A stretch of DNA of 64,000 bases, taken from NCBI RefSeq assembly GCF_026015295.1, contig NZ_JAPDUW010000001.1, positions 1,364,001 to 1,428,000 on the forward strand, in the 5' to 3' direction. Source of the DNA: Segatella copri. Lineage in GTDB: Bacteria; Bacteroidota; Bacteroidia; Bacteroidales; Bacteroidaceae. The position numbers and the translations under genes are program-made. The notes beneath the pieces were generated by a model. The model ran no database searches and was not told the origin of the DNA. It saw nothing but the letters and a program-made list of their open reading frames with translations. Every line of letters starts with the position of its first letter. Position 1 is the stretch's first letter. Shown one piece after another: positions 33,318-42,279 of this stretch.

Positions 33318-35498
33318 TTAGAACGGCAAACCTACTGCGAAATGGAAGGCGAAATCGCGGTCTAGTTTCGGGTGGATAATCGCCCAATGCTCTTCCTTCG
33401 TTCCGTAGGCTGGATTGATTGCCTTCATACCCATATCCAGACGGAGGATGAAGTAATCGAAATTCAACCTGAGACCTAAGCCATAGGCTACAGCTATCTG
33501 TTTGTAGAATTCATCTATCTTAAACTGGCCGCCAGGCTGATCCTGATAATTGCGAAGTGTCCAGATATTACCGGCATCGATAAACGCTGCACCCTCAAAC
33601 TTCCAGAAGAGCGAAGTGCGATATTCTGCATTCAAGTCGAGCTTCACATCACCCGTCTGGTTGATGAAATCTATTCTGCCGTCAGTTCCCTTAAACTTGC
33701 CCGGACCTAATTCTCTTACGCCCCAACCTCTTACCGAGTTGGCACCACCCGAGAAATAACGCTTTTCGAAAGGTAGCACCGTACTGTTGCCATAAGGATA
33801 AGCCACACCGATACCCGCATGCAGCGCCAGAGCATTGCGCTTATCAAACTGCATCAGATGGGTATAATCTACATCAAACTTGGCATACTGGGCATAAGCT
33901 ATATTAAATAATGTACGCTGCCCCTGGCTGTTCACCTTGAAACCGAAAGCCTTGGAAACACCGCTCAGCAGATTGCCCGAACTCTCTACATTCACTCGCA
34001 CAGCATCTACCCCATCGCTATAACTCAAACCGAAACCCATCTTCATGATAAACAGGTCTTCGTAATTGTAGCGGAGGATGGCATTTCTGTTTTCTGCATT
34101 ATCGAGATAGTCTCTCTTGAATGTCTCGGATATCCATGGCATATACACATAGTTGAGATCGAGCAGGTCGAAACGCCAGACCAGGTGATGACGCGGTTCT
34201 GTCCAGCGATAACGCCAGGCAGTAGAGAATACGCGGCGATGAAACTCCGGACGGTTCTGAAGATTCCAACTTGCCGACAACTCGCTGTTTGCCGTCTGTC
34301 TTCTTCTGAAATTTCTTGAAAGGAAAGGCGCCAAGAAACGAGGGAAAACCAGTTTGCCTTCAACCGAATATTCAGTATAGTTCTGATCCTGATACCCCTC
34401 CAGACCGGTAATAGCCTCGTAGGCTCCACGAAGTTCGATGCTCAGCTGCTCACTACCTCTGAAGAGATTTCGGTTGGTATAAGTGAGCGAAGCAGCAGCT
34501 CCCAAGTCGCCCGCCGTATTGGTTCCCTCCGGCTGGAAGGCGATGGTAGAAGGCTTGTTGGTACTGATCTGGATATTGCAATCCATCTGCCGGCTGATGC
34601 TGTCCCTCCCCATTCCGTTCTCCGTAACCTGGTTGCTGTCAGGAACTTCTGAGAAACTGATGTTGGTATACTTCACCGCCTGCAGACGGGCGAAGTTGTT
34701 ATAGGTGCGCTGCAAGGCTGCGGCGCTGTAGGGACGGCCTTCTCTGAGGGCAGTGGCATTGAGCAAAACCTGGTGGCGCAGATGGATTCGGTCGCTGTCA
34801 TTACTCAGATAGTTGATGTTTCTGATTTCATATCGGGGATGATCAACCTCAGGAGCATTACTGTTTGCCTTATACTTCATCAGGTGGAGCGTCAGGGCGA
34901 TATCCTTCTGTCCCGCAATCGTATCGGCAGAAAACTGGATAAAATCTTTATGAAAGCGAAAATAGCCATCATTGGTCAGAAGGCTGGAGATACGCCTGCG
35001 CTCATTATCCAACGTTTCTACCGTAAATCTCATACCCGGCTTAATCTGCTGATTATCGGGATTATCGAGATGCAGAAGTTGCTGGATATGTTCATCTTCC
35101 ACCTCATATTTCACCTTACCTATCACAAAAGGTTCTCCGGGATGCAACAGATAGGTAGCATCCAGTTTCTTTCCTTTCTTGGTGGTATAGAGCGACACTC
35201 CGGCATGCATGAAGCCCTGGTTCTGCATGGCGGTAAGCAGATCCTGACAGGAGAGCCGCGCCTGCAAAGTATCGTAGATGACAGGCTTCTTGCTGAAAGG
35301 ATTCTTGAAGAGCGAGAAGAGTTTCGGTTTCTCTTTCTGGCGCACATACTGCTTGAGCGCCCCGGCATTATACCCTGCCGAGTCGCTCTTCACTTCTACC
35401 TTATTTAATATATACTCCCCTTCCGGCACCATTTTGCTTGAAGAACAAGATGCTATGAGCAGCGGCAAGGCAAGTAATGAAATCGTTTCTTTTTTCAA
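33318..35498 (-). CDS. TamA/BamA-family outer-membrane protein
   Basis: From the TTG at 35498 the protein has about 726 residues. It begins with a lipoprotein-like signal (KKETISLLALPLLIASC). POTRA-type domains follow (for example PFVIGKVKYEVEDEHI), and then a long Omp85-type barrel with the RYFSGGANSVRGWG motif (the family's conserved loop). The last residues are LPF. The longer ATG start at 35534 overlaps the gene's own -7 box and is rejected. TamA/BamA relatives insert or export outer-membrane proteins; in Bacteroidetes, lipidated members with unknown cargo are common. It is a single-gene unit. Confidence 0.85.
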   Translation of the reverse strand: MKKETISLLALPLLIASCSSSKMVPEGEYILNKVEVKSDSAGYNAGALKQYVRQKEKPKLFSLFKNPFSKKPVIYDTLQARLSCQDLLTAMQNQGFMHAGVSLYTTKKGKKLDATYLLHPGEPFVIGKVKYEVEDEHIQQLLHLDNPDNQQIKPGMRFTVETLDNERRRISSLLTNDGYFRFHKDFIQFSADTIAGQKDIALTLHLMKYKANSNAPEVDHPRYEIRNINYLSNDSDRIHLRHQVLLNATALREGRPYSAAALQRTYNNFARLQAVKYTNISFSEVPDSNQVTENGMGRDSISRQMDCNIQISTNKPSTIAFQPEGTNTAGDLGAAASLTYTNRNLFRGSEQLSIELRGAYEAITGLEGYQDQNYTEYSVEGKLVFPRFLAPFLSRNFRRRQTANSELSASWNLQNRPEFHRRVFSTAWRYRWTEPRHHLVWRFDLLDLNYVYMPWISETFKRDYLDNAENRNAILRYNYEDLFIMKMGFGLSYSDGVDAVRVNVESSGNLLSGVSKAFGFKVNSQGQRTLFNIAYAQYAKFDVDYTHLMQFDKRNALALHAGIGVAYPYGNSTVLPFEKRYFSGGANSVRGWGVRELGPGKFKGTDGRIDFINQTGDVKLDLNAEYRTSLFWKFEGAAFIDAGNIWTLRNYQDQPGGQFKIDEFYKQIAVAYGLGLRLNFDYFILRLDMGMKAINPAYGTKEEHWAIIHPKLDRDFAFHFAVGLPF

Positions 35499-35520
35499 AA
35501 TATCTATCGTTTTTGATATG

Positions 35521-35528
35521 CAAAGATA
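35521..35528 (-). promoter_or_regulatory. -7 box of the TamA-like gene
   Basis: TATCTTTG on the minus strand, 23 bases before the TTG start. It overlaps the ATG at 35534, which therefore cannot be the start. Confidence 0.6.
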
Positions 35529-35592
35529 ATGCAAAACAAATTAAATACAAAATATTTAGCACTTTTTATTTTGAAATGTCTATATTTTATGT

Positions 35593-35600
35593 TACCTTTG
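35593..35600 (+). promoter_or_regulatory. -7 box of the rRNA methyltransferase gene
   Basis: TACCTTTG, 23 bases before the start at 35623. Confidence 0.65.
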
Positions 35601-35622
35601 CACACATATAGACAAAAAATAA

Positions 35623-36372
35623 ATGATTAGCAAGAATAAAATAAAGTACATACGTTCGCTCGAACTGAAGAAGAACAGAAATAAAGAAGGAAAGTTCGTG
35701 GCAGAAGGTTTCAAGGTGGTAGACGATCTGCTCGCTCTGCAACCTGCCGACCTGATTGTGGCTACCGGCGAATGGCTCCGAGGCAAACACTTCGGGGCTG
35801 AAACCGAAGTGATAGAGGTTACTGATGAAGAACTGAAGAAGGTAAGTTTCCTGCAGCATCCGCAACAGGTGCTTGCCGTATTCAGACAGGCAACATCAGG
35901 AGATTACTCTATTAATACCAGCGAACTGAGTTTGGCGCTCGACGGCGTTCAGGACCCGGGCAATCTGGGCACCATCATCCGCATCGCCGACTGGTTTGGC
36001 ATCACCCATATCTACTGCAGTCAGGATACTGCCGACGTATACAATCCGAAGGTGGTTCAGGCTACGATGGGCAGCATAGCAAGAGTGAAGGTAGAATATG
36101 GCGACCTGCTGGGACTGGTAGAATCACTTCCTGCCGATGTTCCCGTTTACGGAACCCTGCTCGATGGCGACAACATCTATCAGCAAAAGCTCGAAAACCG
36201 GGGACTCATCGTGATGGGAAACGAAGGAAAAGGCATCTCGCCAGACCTGGCAAAGAAGGTAAATCACAAGTTGCTCATCCCTAACTTTCCGGAAGGTAGA
36301 GCTACAGCCGACAGTCTGAATGTGGCTATCGCTACCGCCATTACCTGCTCAGAATTCAGAAGAAACTTTTAA
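35623..36372 (+). CDS. TrmH/SpoU-family rRNA 2'-O-methyltransferase
   Basis: The 249-residue protein has an N-terminal substrate-binding domain (KNKIKYIRSLELKKNR, VAEGFKVVDDLL) and a C-terminal SPOUT knot with GVQDPGNLGTIIRIADWFG, GNEGKGISP and LNVAIATAI, the three conserved motifs. The family methylates ribose in 23S rRNA or tRNA using SAM; the RlmB and TrmH subgroups are not separated by sight. It is followed by a membrane protein and hisB in the same direction, with a TTTTTACC-word spacer between. Confidence 0.9.
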   Translation: MISKNKIKYIRSLELKKNRNKEGKFVAEGFKVVDDLLALQPADLIVATGEWLRGKHFGAETEVIEVTDEELKKVSFLQHPQQVLAVFRQATSGDYSINTSELSLALDGVQDPGNLGTIIRIADWFGITHIYCSQDTADVYNPKVVQATMGSIARVKVEYGDLLGLVESLPADVPVYGTLLDGDNIYQQKLENRGLIVMGNEGKGISPDLAKKVNHKLLIPNFPEGRATADSLNVAIATAITCSEFRRNF

Positions 36373-36416
36373 AGGTAAAAAAGTAAAAGGGTAAAAAACT
36401 TTTAAAGGGTAAAAAA
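36373..36416. repeat. GGTAAAAA-word spacer repeat
   Basis: Reverse-orientation version of the TTTTTACC words before thiC (13003-13056): GGTAAAAA-type words recur about three times. Confidence 0.5.
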
Positions 36417-36452
36417 ACAAAAGCGATAATTAGAAATTAAAACAAGATAGTT

Positions 36453-37130
36453 ATGGAAGTAAATGAATTATTTAAGCACCGAAGTATAACTTCCTGCATG
36501 AGAGCATCATACGATACCATAACAAGTGACTTCAGATCACTCGTAAAACAGACATGGACTACCCATGTTCCATTTGCTGTATTGCTGGCTATCGTACTCT
36601 ATTTCCTCCTCCCCAACAAACCACTTCACGATTGGGGAGCCGTAAATCCGATGGCTTCGTTCATCCTGCAAACCATCATTTACGGAGCCACTATCGTGAT
36701 GGCTATCGTATCATTCTGGCATCTTCTGCCAAGAAAGCAACTGTGTCCTAAGGGCGAAAAGCGCAAGATAGGAAAATCCCTCCTCCGCGTTCTCCGCCAC
36801 TTCGGAGGTTTCTTTCTGACCAGTTTTCTCGGCATGATTATCGTAGGCATCGCTACCTTTATCGCAGCCCTGCCTTCCATCATCCTCATCATCGCACAGT
36901 TCTATTCACAGCTCGGTGCACTTGATGGCGACCCGCTCGGTGTGCCGGGTTATTTCACCCTACTCCTCTTCCTGGTGTTCACCATCACCTTCCTGCTCAT
37001 CATCTATGCCCTGAGCTGGCTTGGCATTTCACTTGCCTATCAATTCGGCTCTTACAAGGTACAAGACGAAGAGAAACAGAGAATGAAGGAAAGCCAGAAA
37101 ATGGCAACTACAGAGATAGAAAAATATTAA
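36453..37130 (+). CDS. Hypothetical integral membrane protein
   Basis: The 225-residue protein has about four membrane helices (VPFAVLLAIVLYFLL at about 38-52, IIYGATIVMAIVSFW, SFLGMIIVGIATFIAALPSI and the long LLLFLVFTITFLLIIYAL). The N-terminus resembles the DUF4013-like/YciC-type proteins of Bacteroidetes only loosely, so no family is assigned. The C-terminus is charged and cytoplasmic (VQDEEKQRMKESQK). It lies 26 bases upstream of hisB and is probably co-transcribed with it, though no histidine-pathway role is visible. Confidence 0.65.
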   Translation: MEVNELFKHRSITSCMRASYDTITSDFRSLVKQTWTTHVPFAVLLAIVLYFLLPNKPLHDWGAVNPMASFILQTIIYGATIVMAIVSFWHLLPRKQLCPKGEKRKIGKSLLRVLRHFGGFFLTSFLGMIIVGIATFIAALPSIILIIAQFYSQLGALDGDPLGVPGYFTLLLFLVFTITFLLIIYALSWLGISLAYQFGSYKVQDEEKQRMKESQKMATTEIEKY

Positions 37131-37156
37131 TCGTATTAACATAATATATAAGAGAC

Positions 37157-38233
37157 ATGAAACAGAAAAGATTACTCTTCATCGACCGCGATGGAACTCT
37201 GATTCAGGAACCAGAGGACGAACAGATTGACAGCTTCGAGAAGCTGGTATTCACCAAGGGCGTGTTCCGCAATCTCGCCTTCATTGCCCAGCACACCGAC
37301 TACGAGCTGGTGATGGTGAGCAACCAGGACGGACTGGGCACCGACTCCTTTCCGGAAGATACCTTCTGGCCAGTCCACAACTTCATCATCCAGACCCTGG
37401 AGAGCGAAGGCATCCACTTCGCCAAGCAGCACATCGACCGCCACTTCCCTGAAGATAACTCGCCGATGCGCAAGCCAGGAACAGGCATGCTGACCGAATA
37501 CATCGATAACCCTGCCTACGATATGGCAAACAGTTATGTAATCGGCGACCGTGAAACCGATGCCCAGCTTGCAGAAAACCTGGGTTGCAAGAGTCTGATT
37601 CTCGGAAAAGGCGGCATGGACTGGGATAAGATTGCCGAGATCCTCTTTGCCGGTGACCGTATCGCAGAGGTGAAGCGCACCACCAAGGAGACGGATATCT
37701 ACATCAAGGTAAATCTCGATGGTTCAGGCAAATGCGACATTTCTACCGGTCTCGGTTTCTTCGACCACATGCTGGAACAGATAGGCAAGCACGGCATGAT
37801 GGACCTCACCATCCATACCAAGGGCGACCTCTATGTGGATGAGCATCATACCATTGAGGATACGGGTATTGCACTGGGCGAATGCTTGCTGCAGGCTTTA
37901 GGTGATAAGCGCGGAATAGAAAGATACGGCTACTGTCTGCCGATGGATGATTGTCTCTGTCAGGTAGCATTGGATTTCGGTGGCCGTCCATGGCTGATTT
38001 GGGATGCCGAGTTCCACAGAGAGAAGGTGGGCGAAATGCCAACCGAGATGTTCAAGCATTTCTTCAAGAGTCTGAGTGATGCGGCAAAGATGAACCTCAA
38101 CATCAAGGCTGAGGGCGAGAACGAGCATCATAAGATAGAAGGCATCTTCAAGGCGCTTGCCCGTTCGCTGAAAATGGCGGTAAAGAGAGACATCTACCAC
38201 TTCGAGCTTCCTAGTTCTAAGGGAATGCTGTAA
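37157..38233 (+). CDS. hisB: Bifunctional histidinol-phosphatase / imidazoleglycerol-phosphate dehydratase
   Basis: The 358-residue protein fuses an N-terminal HAD phosphatase ([12 protein letters not shown] at about 8-20, NQDGLG, later GDRETD) to a C-terminal IGPD domain (about 170-358) with [19 protein letters not shown] and later EHHKIE metal-binding motifs. Together they catalyse steps 6 and 8 of histidine synthesis. This is the usual Bacteroidales fusion. No other his gene is in the window, so the operon is at least partly split. Confidence 0.96.
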   Translation: MKQKRLLFIDRDGTLIQEPEDEQIDSFEKLVFTKGVFRNLAFIAQHTDYELVMVSNQDGLGTDSFPEDTFWPVHNFIIQTLESEGIHFAKQHIDRHFPEDNSPMRKPGTGMLTEYIDNPAYDMANSYVIGDRETDAQLAENLGCKSLILGKGGMDWDKIAEILFAGDRIAEVKRTTKETDIYIKVNLDGSGKCDISTGLGFFDHMLEQIGKHGMMDLTIHTKGDLYVDEHHTIEDTGIALGECLLQALGDKRGIERYGYCLPMDDCLCQVALDFGGRPWLIWDAEFHREKVGEMPTEMFKHFFKSLSDAAKMNLNIKAEGENEHHKIEGIFKALARSLKMAVKRDIYHFELPSSKGML

Positions 38234-38236
38234 GAA

Positions 38237-38304
38237 GTTTATAGTTAAGAGTTTATAGTTTATAGATGACTGTTGCTATAAACTATAAACTCTTAACTAT
38301 AAAC
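38237..38304. terminator. Long perfect hairpin between hisB and the porin gene
   Basis: A 29-bp perfect inverted repeat (GTTTATAGTTAAGAGTTTAT and on, paired with its complement after a 10-base loop) between convergent genes. It is made of TATAGTTTA words, like the tandem words at 33264-33312, and probably terminates both genes. Confidence 0.7.
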
Positions 38305-38309
38305 TATTA

Positions 38310-39371
38310 TTAGAACTTTGTCATGAACTCCACAACAATCTTATCTTTTTCTGAAACTTTAGCTATGCCACCTTTACGATAGAAATATTTCTCGTAGTTG
38401 ATACGGATATCAGAGATGAATGGCTTGGCAAGGCTCAGGGTTACACCGCCCGTAACACGATGGCGCTTGTAATCGTTGATTTTCAAGGCACCGAGTTCGG
38501 TATCAGAACCGCCATATCGGGTACCATCACTATGGTCGCTCATGAAATCATATCTTGCCAAAGGAGAAACCTTCCTGATGATGCTCTTGGGATTAGCCAC
38601 CGGAATATCATAGCAAACGAAACCATCGAATGCATGAACATCGTGGAAAGCATCCTTGCTGTAATGTTTGTAAAGATACTCTACCTCAGCTATGAAACCA
38701 CTCTTGTGGAAGGTGATACCGCCATCATACATCGTTACCGTAACATCAGATGGCTTGATCTTCTGGGTACTCAACACCAGGTTCACATTCGGAAAGAGGA
38801 ACTGAGCCTTGGCTGAATAGTTAACACCCTTGGTCCAGTAATCTTTCTGGTTGGTCAAGCCCGAACCGTTGAAGATACCGGCATTCACCACGATAGGAAA
38901 ACCTACATTCCAGGTGTATCCGATTTCAGCACCCACGTCGCGCACGTTGCCCACCTGCTTGGCGATGAACGAGCGGTTGGCGAAGTACTGCTGATGAGGA
39001 GAACGGTGAGCATCAATAGTGAATGGCACACGCTCCTGACCGATGGTAAGCTGCAGTGTCTTCCAAGGCTTGATGCGGGTATAAGCATCAAGCATCTTGA
39101 TCTTACCCTCATCACAGAGATCAATCTCAGCCTTATAGCTTACCTGAGGTGTTACATTGCCAGCCACGTTGATGCGGGCTGTACGCACCTCGAATCGTCC
39201 CTCCCCTTCTTCGGTCTGGTACTCATACTTGGAGCGGATGGTTCCACCAATGGTCATCGACTTGGTGAATTCCTCAATGCCCTTCTCAACAGAGCTTTTT
39301 TCTGTATTCTGAGCATTCATTCCCATCGACACCATCGTGAGTGCCATCAACAAATACGTTTTCTTCTTCAT
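38310..39371 (-). CDS. Phosphate-selective porin O/P-type outer-membrane porin
   Basis: The 353-residue protein has a signal peptide to about residue 20 (ending GMNAQ) and an OprO/OprP-like barrel, with TIGGTIRSKYEYQTEEGEG as the first strand and QERVPFTIDAHRS as a family region. The final residues are FMTKF, ending in Phe as expected for BAM substrates. In this family the channels pass anions or phosphate. No phosphate-uptake genes are near. The gene is a single unit, convergent with hisB. Confidence 0.8.
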   Translation of the reverse strand: MKKKTYLLMALTMVSMGMNAQNTEKSSVEKGIEEFTKSMTIGGTIRSKYEYQTEEGEGRFEVRTARINVAGNVTPQVSYKAEIDLCDEGKIKMLDAYTRIKPWKTLQLTIGQERVPFTIDAHRSPHQQYFANRSFIAKQVGNVRDVGAEIGYTWNVGFPIVVNAGIFNGSGLTNQKDYWTKGVNYSAKAQFLFPNVNLVLSTQKIKPSDVTVTMYDGGITFHKSGFIAEVEYLYKHYSKDAFHDVHAFDGFVCYDIPVANPKSIIRKVSPLARYDFMSDHSDGTRYGGSDTELGALKINDYKRHRVTGGVTLSLAKPFISDIRINYEKYFYRKGGIAKVSEKDKIVVEFMTKF

Positions 39372-39638
39372 TTCTTACCTTAATTATATATACACGTAAA
39401 TCTGATTTTCTTTATTCCGAATGAAATCTTTTCCGATGATGCGGAAAGACATCTTCTTCATTTCGACTGCAAAGGTAAGGAGAAGATATTTCTACCGTAA
39501 AACATAAGTGTTACAAAGCTGTTACATCACTGATTTTCTGCACCTGTAATATCATTGTAATGATGGCAAAAACAGAGGAATAAACCACTTCATCCGCAAA
39601 TAAAATAAAAGATATGTCTATATCTCAAATTTTTATGC

Positions 39639-39646
39639 TATCTTTG
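39639..39646 (+). promoter_or_regulatory. -7 box of the 39723 ECF operon
   Basis: TATCTTTG lies 77 bases before the chosen sigma start. The longer ORF start at 39654 would be only 7 bases beyond it. Confidence 0.65.
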
Positions 39647-39722
39647 CACGGAAATGTGCGAAGATGGCATTTTTTTGTTTACCTTTCGCCTCTTCTTGCG
39701 TCATACACATAAAAAGGAACAA

Positions 39723-40229
39723 ATGGAAGAAACAGAATTTGAACATATCGCCCAGGAAATGCGCCCCAGGTTGACGGCACATTGTCAACGCTATCTCTCG
39801 GCAGGAACCCTTGCCGAAGAAGCCGATGACATCGTGCAGGAAACCCTGGTGAAGCTCTGGAAGATGCGCGAAAGGCTCTCTGAATACCAGAGCATCGAGT
39901 CCCTAGGTATGACGATAGCCAGGAATCTCTGCATCGACCATCTGAGACGCAACAAAGCACAGACGGCATCGCTGGAACAGATGAAGCATCCCGCAGAAAT
40001 CTGTACGGCAGCAGAGCGTACCGACCAGACCATCATCGGCGAAGATACGCAAAGGCGACTCAACAGGGCGATGGACAGGCTTCCCAGTACGCAGAGAAGA
40101 ATGCTGCTATTGAGAAGCGAGGGAAAGAGCCTCGATGAGATTGCCGAAATCTGTGGAGCCAACAAGACGAGCACCAAGACGATGATTTCTGCAGCAAGAA
40201 GATCATTGTTGAAAATGATGAAGTCATAA
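39723..40229 (+). CDS. ECF-type RNA polymerase sigma factor
   Basis: From ATG 39723 (MEETEFEHIAQEMRP) the protein has 168 residues. Region 2 includes AEEADDIVQETLVKLWKMRE. Region 4 has LRSEGKSLDEIAEICGANKT and KTMISAARRSLL. It begins a three-gene unit with a membrane protein 18 bases later (probable anti-sigma) and a small exported protein. The upstream 23-residue extension lacks homology and is rejected on promoter position. Regulon unknown; a two-component pair and a barrel are close by. Confidence 0.88.
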   Translation: MEETEFEHIAQEMRPRLTAHCQRYLSAGTLAEEADDIVQETLVKLWKMRERLSEYQSIESLGMTIARNLCIDHLRRNKAQTASLEQMKHPAEICTAAERTDQTIIGEDTQRRLNRAMDRLPSTQRRMLLLRSEGKSLDEIAEICGANKTSTKTMISAARRSLLKMMKS

Positions 40230-40247
40230 ACTCTAAAAAGGAAAGAA

Positions 40248-41135
40248 ATGAAGAAACTAGAAGATACAACCTATCGCCACGAGCTGATAGAACGCTACCT
40301 CGATGCTGATACCAGCGTGGAGGAAGAACAGGCATTGACTGATTTCTATCACCATTGCGAGGATAAGGATTTAACGGATGAGGATCTCGACATCAGAAAC
40401 TTGATGCTGGGAATGGAGAACTATACTCCGAATATTCATCAGGTGGGAAAGGAAGATAAACAGTCAGATATGAAAGAGATGTCCCTTGCAACTTCTAAGA
40501 AGCACGAAACAAGATGGGTACGCCTCTCTGCGATACTTCTCGCTACGGCAATGCTGGCAGGACTCATCTTCCTGCTCTTCCCTATCAAGGATTATTTCTC
40601 ATCCTCTTCCGAACAACCTGGTCTTGCCAATCTGGTTCCTACAGAGCAGATGGTTCGTTCGCAGCCATCTTCCGAGGATGAAGACGGGAACCTGAACGCA
40701 TACGAAAAGATGGAGCGTGCCGACTCCCTTTTCCTGGCTGCAACCCAGAATATCGTGACTCCACAGGAAATGAAGTCAAGCAAGATATCCCTTACCAAAA
40801 GAAAGAATATCTCAGGAAGAAGTGAGAACCATACAGGGAAGACTGCAGGAAATACAGAAGAGACCTCTTCTGACAATAAGGAGAAAACTTCCGGCAATGC
40901 CGAAAAGACCTCTTCTGAAACAGAAAGAAGCATTCATGAAGATTTCAATCAGATTTATGAAGTAGCCTCTGCCGCCCTGCCTTCTGCCGAACAGCTTACC
41001 ATCAACCGCCAAGGCGATAACATCGTTATCTCAACCCTGGACAACGACGGCAACATGCAGCATTACACCATCAATATCAAAGAAACACAAGATGGTAGTT
41101 ATCAGCTACTTCCATTAGCACAGTTAAACGAATGA
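40248..41135 (+). CDS. Membrane-anchored probable anti-sigma factor
   Basis: The 295-residue protein has a cytoplasmic N-terminus (residues 1-88, with the Glu/Asp-rich ERYLDADTSVEEEQALTDFY typical of the N-terminal part of anti-sigma factors). One membrane helix follows (about 90-110: LSAILLATAMLAGLIFLLF). The Ser/Thr/Glu/Asn-rich periplasmic region includes TAGNTEETSSDNKEKTSG-type repeats, and a beta-rich end is seen. It is directly downstream of an ECF sigma gene, so the role is inferred from position. The last 4 bases overlap the next start (ATGA), which couples translation. Confidence 0.68.
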   Translation: MKKLEDTTYRHELIERYLDADTSVEEEQALTDFYHHCEDKDLTDEDLDIRNLMLGMENYTPNIHQVGKEDKQSDMKEMSLATSKKHETRWVRLSAILLATAMLAGLIFLLFPIKDYFSSSSEQPGLANLVPTEQMVRSQPSSEDEDGNLNAYEKMERADSLFLAATQNIVTPQEMKSSKISLTKRKNISGRSENHTGKTAGNTEETSSDNKEKTSGNAEKTSSETERSIHEDFNQIYEVASAALPSAEQLTINRQGDNIVISTLDNDGNMQHYTINIKETQDGSYQLLPLAQLNE

Positions 41136-41575
41136 TAAAACATTTCACGCTTATGAAAAAGTATATTTTCACCATTGCATTTGCCCTGCTGGGCATAACC
41201 AGCAGTATGGCATCCAAGGCAGATACCCTGCGTATCTACACCATCGACGGCGAGCGCATTCCAAACTTCACCGGCAAGGAACTCATCGGTAAAACCATCA
41301 AGAATTACCAGGTAAACACCAACGTCCTGCCGGCACCCAAAAGAGATGTGATAGAGAGTCATATCATCACCACTACCACACCTCCTGCCCCCAAGCCAGC
41401 CCCTCACTATCTGGTCAAGGGCAGAGAGCAGGAGCTGACTAAAGAGGAATTCAACAAGATTTCTCCCAGCAAAATCAAAGCCATCGAGATCTTGAAAGAG
41501 GGCACCAAAGCCATTCAGGAAAGAGGCCTGAAAGAGGATGGCAGAAGCTACATCATCGTTACTCTGGAGAAATAA
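41132..41575 (+). CDS. Small exported protein with plug/M56-tail-like motif
   Basis: The 147-residue protein (or 140 from the second Met) has a signal peptide, MKKYIFTIAFALLGITSSMA. The C-terminal half, NKISPSKIKAIEILKEG then GRSYIIVTLEK, resembles the short beta unit found in TonB-receptor plugs and at the end of M56-type regulators (the IxSIxVLK...GVIIITTK pattern). A Pro-rich linker (PPAPKPAPHY) precedes it. It ends 17 bases inside the opposite-strand response-regulator gene. Function unknown; co-transcription with the sigma/anti-sigma pair suggests an envelope role. Confidence 0.65.
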   Translation: MIKHFTLMKKYIFTIAFALLGITSSMASKADTLRIYTIDGERIPNFTGKELIGKTIKNYQVNTNVLPAPKRDVIESHIITTTTPPAPKPAPHYLVKGREQELTKEEFNKISPSKIKAIEILKEGTKAIQERGLKEDGRSYIIVTLEK

Positions 41576-42245
41576 CAGACAAAACATATCCCTTTTTCTT
41601 CAGCGACTCAATCTTAACGGTCACATCATGCTGAAGAGCATGGCGGAGATACGTCATCTGCACATTCACAGCCAGGGAGTTGGCATAGCTTACGGTACCC
41701 CACACCGCCTCCTGTATCATCTCCTTACTTACTACATTGCCGATATTCTTCGCCAACAGACGGAGGATGTCGGCTTGTCGGCTGGTGATGAGCACACGAG
41801 AGGAACGGGTGCGAAGCTCATTGTTATTATAGCAGAAAGTGGTTTCACCGAAATGATACACCTCCTCTTCTATCGTCTCACTCTCATTCATAGAGAACCG
41901 CTCCTCTATTCTTGCCAGCAACTCTTCCGGATAGAAGGGTTTGGCAAGATAATCGTTTGCCTTCAGGGAGAAACCTTTCAGTCGATCGTTCTTCTCCGTA
42001 CGGTCAGTGAGAAAGAAGATAAGCACCTTCGGGTCGATGGTTCTGATGCACTCGGCCACCTCATAGCCATCCATCTCCGGCATATTGATATCGAGCAATA
42101 CCAGGTCGGGCTTCACCTCAGAGAACTGCTCCCATGCCTTCTTGCCATTGCCGGCATAAGTCACATCGTAGCCATGCTGCTGCAGGAAACTCTTCAGCAA
42201 CATGGAATACTTCAAGTCATCGTCTGCAAATAATATCTTGATCAT
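41559..42245 (-). CDS. OmpR-family response regulator (RprY-like)
   Basis: The 228-residue protein has a receiver domain (residues 1-120) with the DD pair (FADDD), phosphorylation-site Asp in LVLLDINMPEMDGYE (about residue 53) and the conserved Lys in KANDYLAKPF. The C-terminal winged-helix DNA-binding domain includes LLAKNIGNVVSKEMIQEAVW. It shares strand and spacing with the kinase gene, 35 bases upstream. The pair resembles RprY/RprX of Bacteroides. It overlaps the plus-strand gene's last 17 bases. Confidence 0.92.
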   Translation of the reverse strand: MIKILFADDDLKYSMLLKSFLQQHGYDVTYAGNGKKAWEQFSEVKPDLVLLDINMPEMDGYEVAECIRTIDPKVLIFFLTDRTEKNDRLKGFSLKANDYLAKPFYPEELLARIEERFSMNESETIEEEVYHFGETTFCYNNNELRTRSSRVLITSRQADILRLLAKNIGNVVSKEMIQEAVWGTVSYANSLAVNVQMTYLRHALQHDVTVKIESLKKKGYVLSVISPE

Positions 42246-42279
42246 TTTTTCTGTTGTTTATAGCGTTAAACCGGATGCA

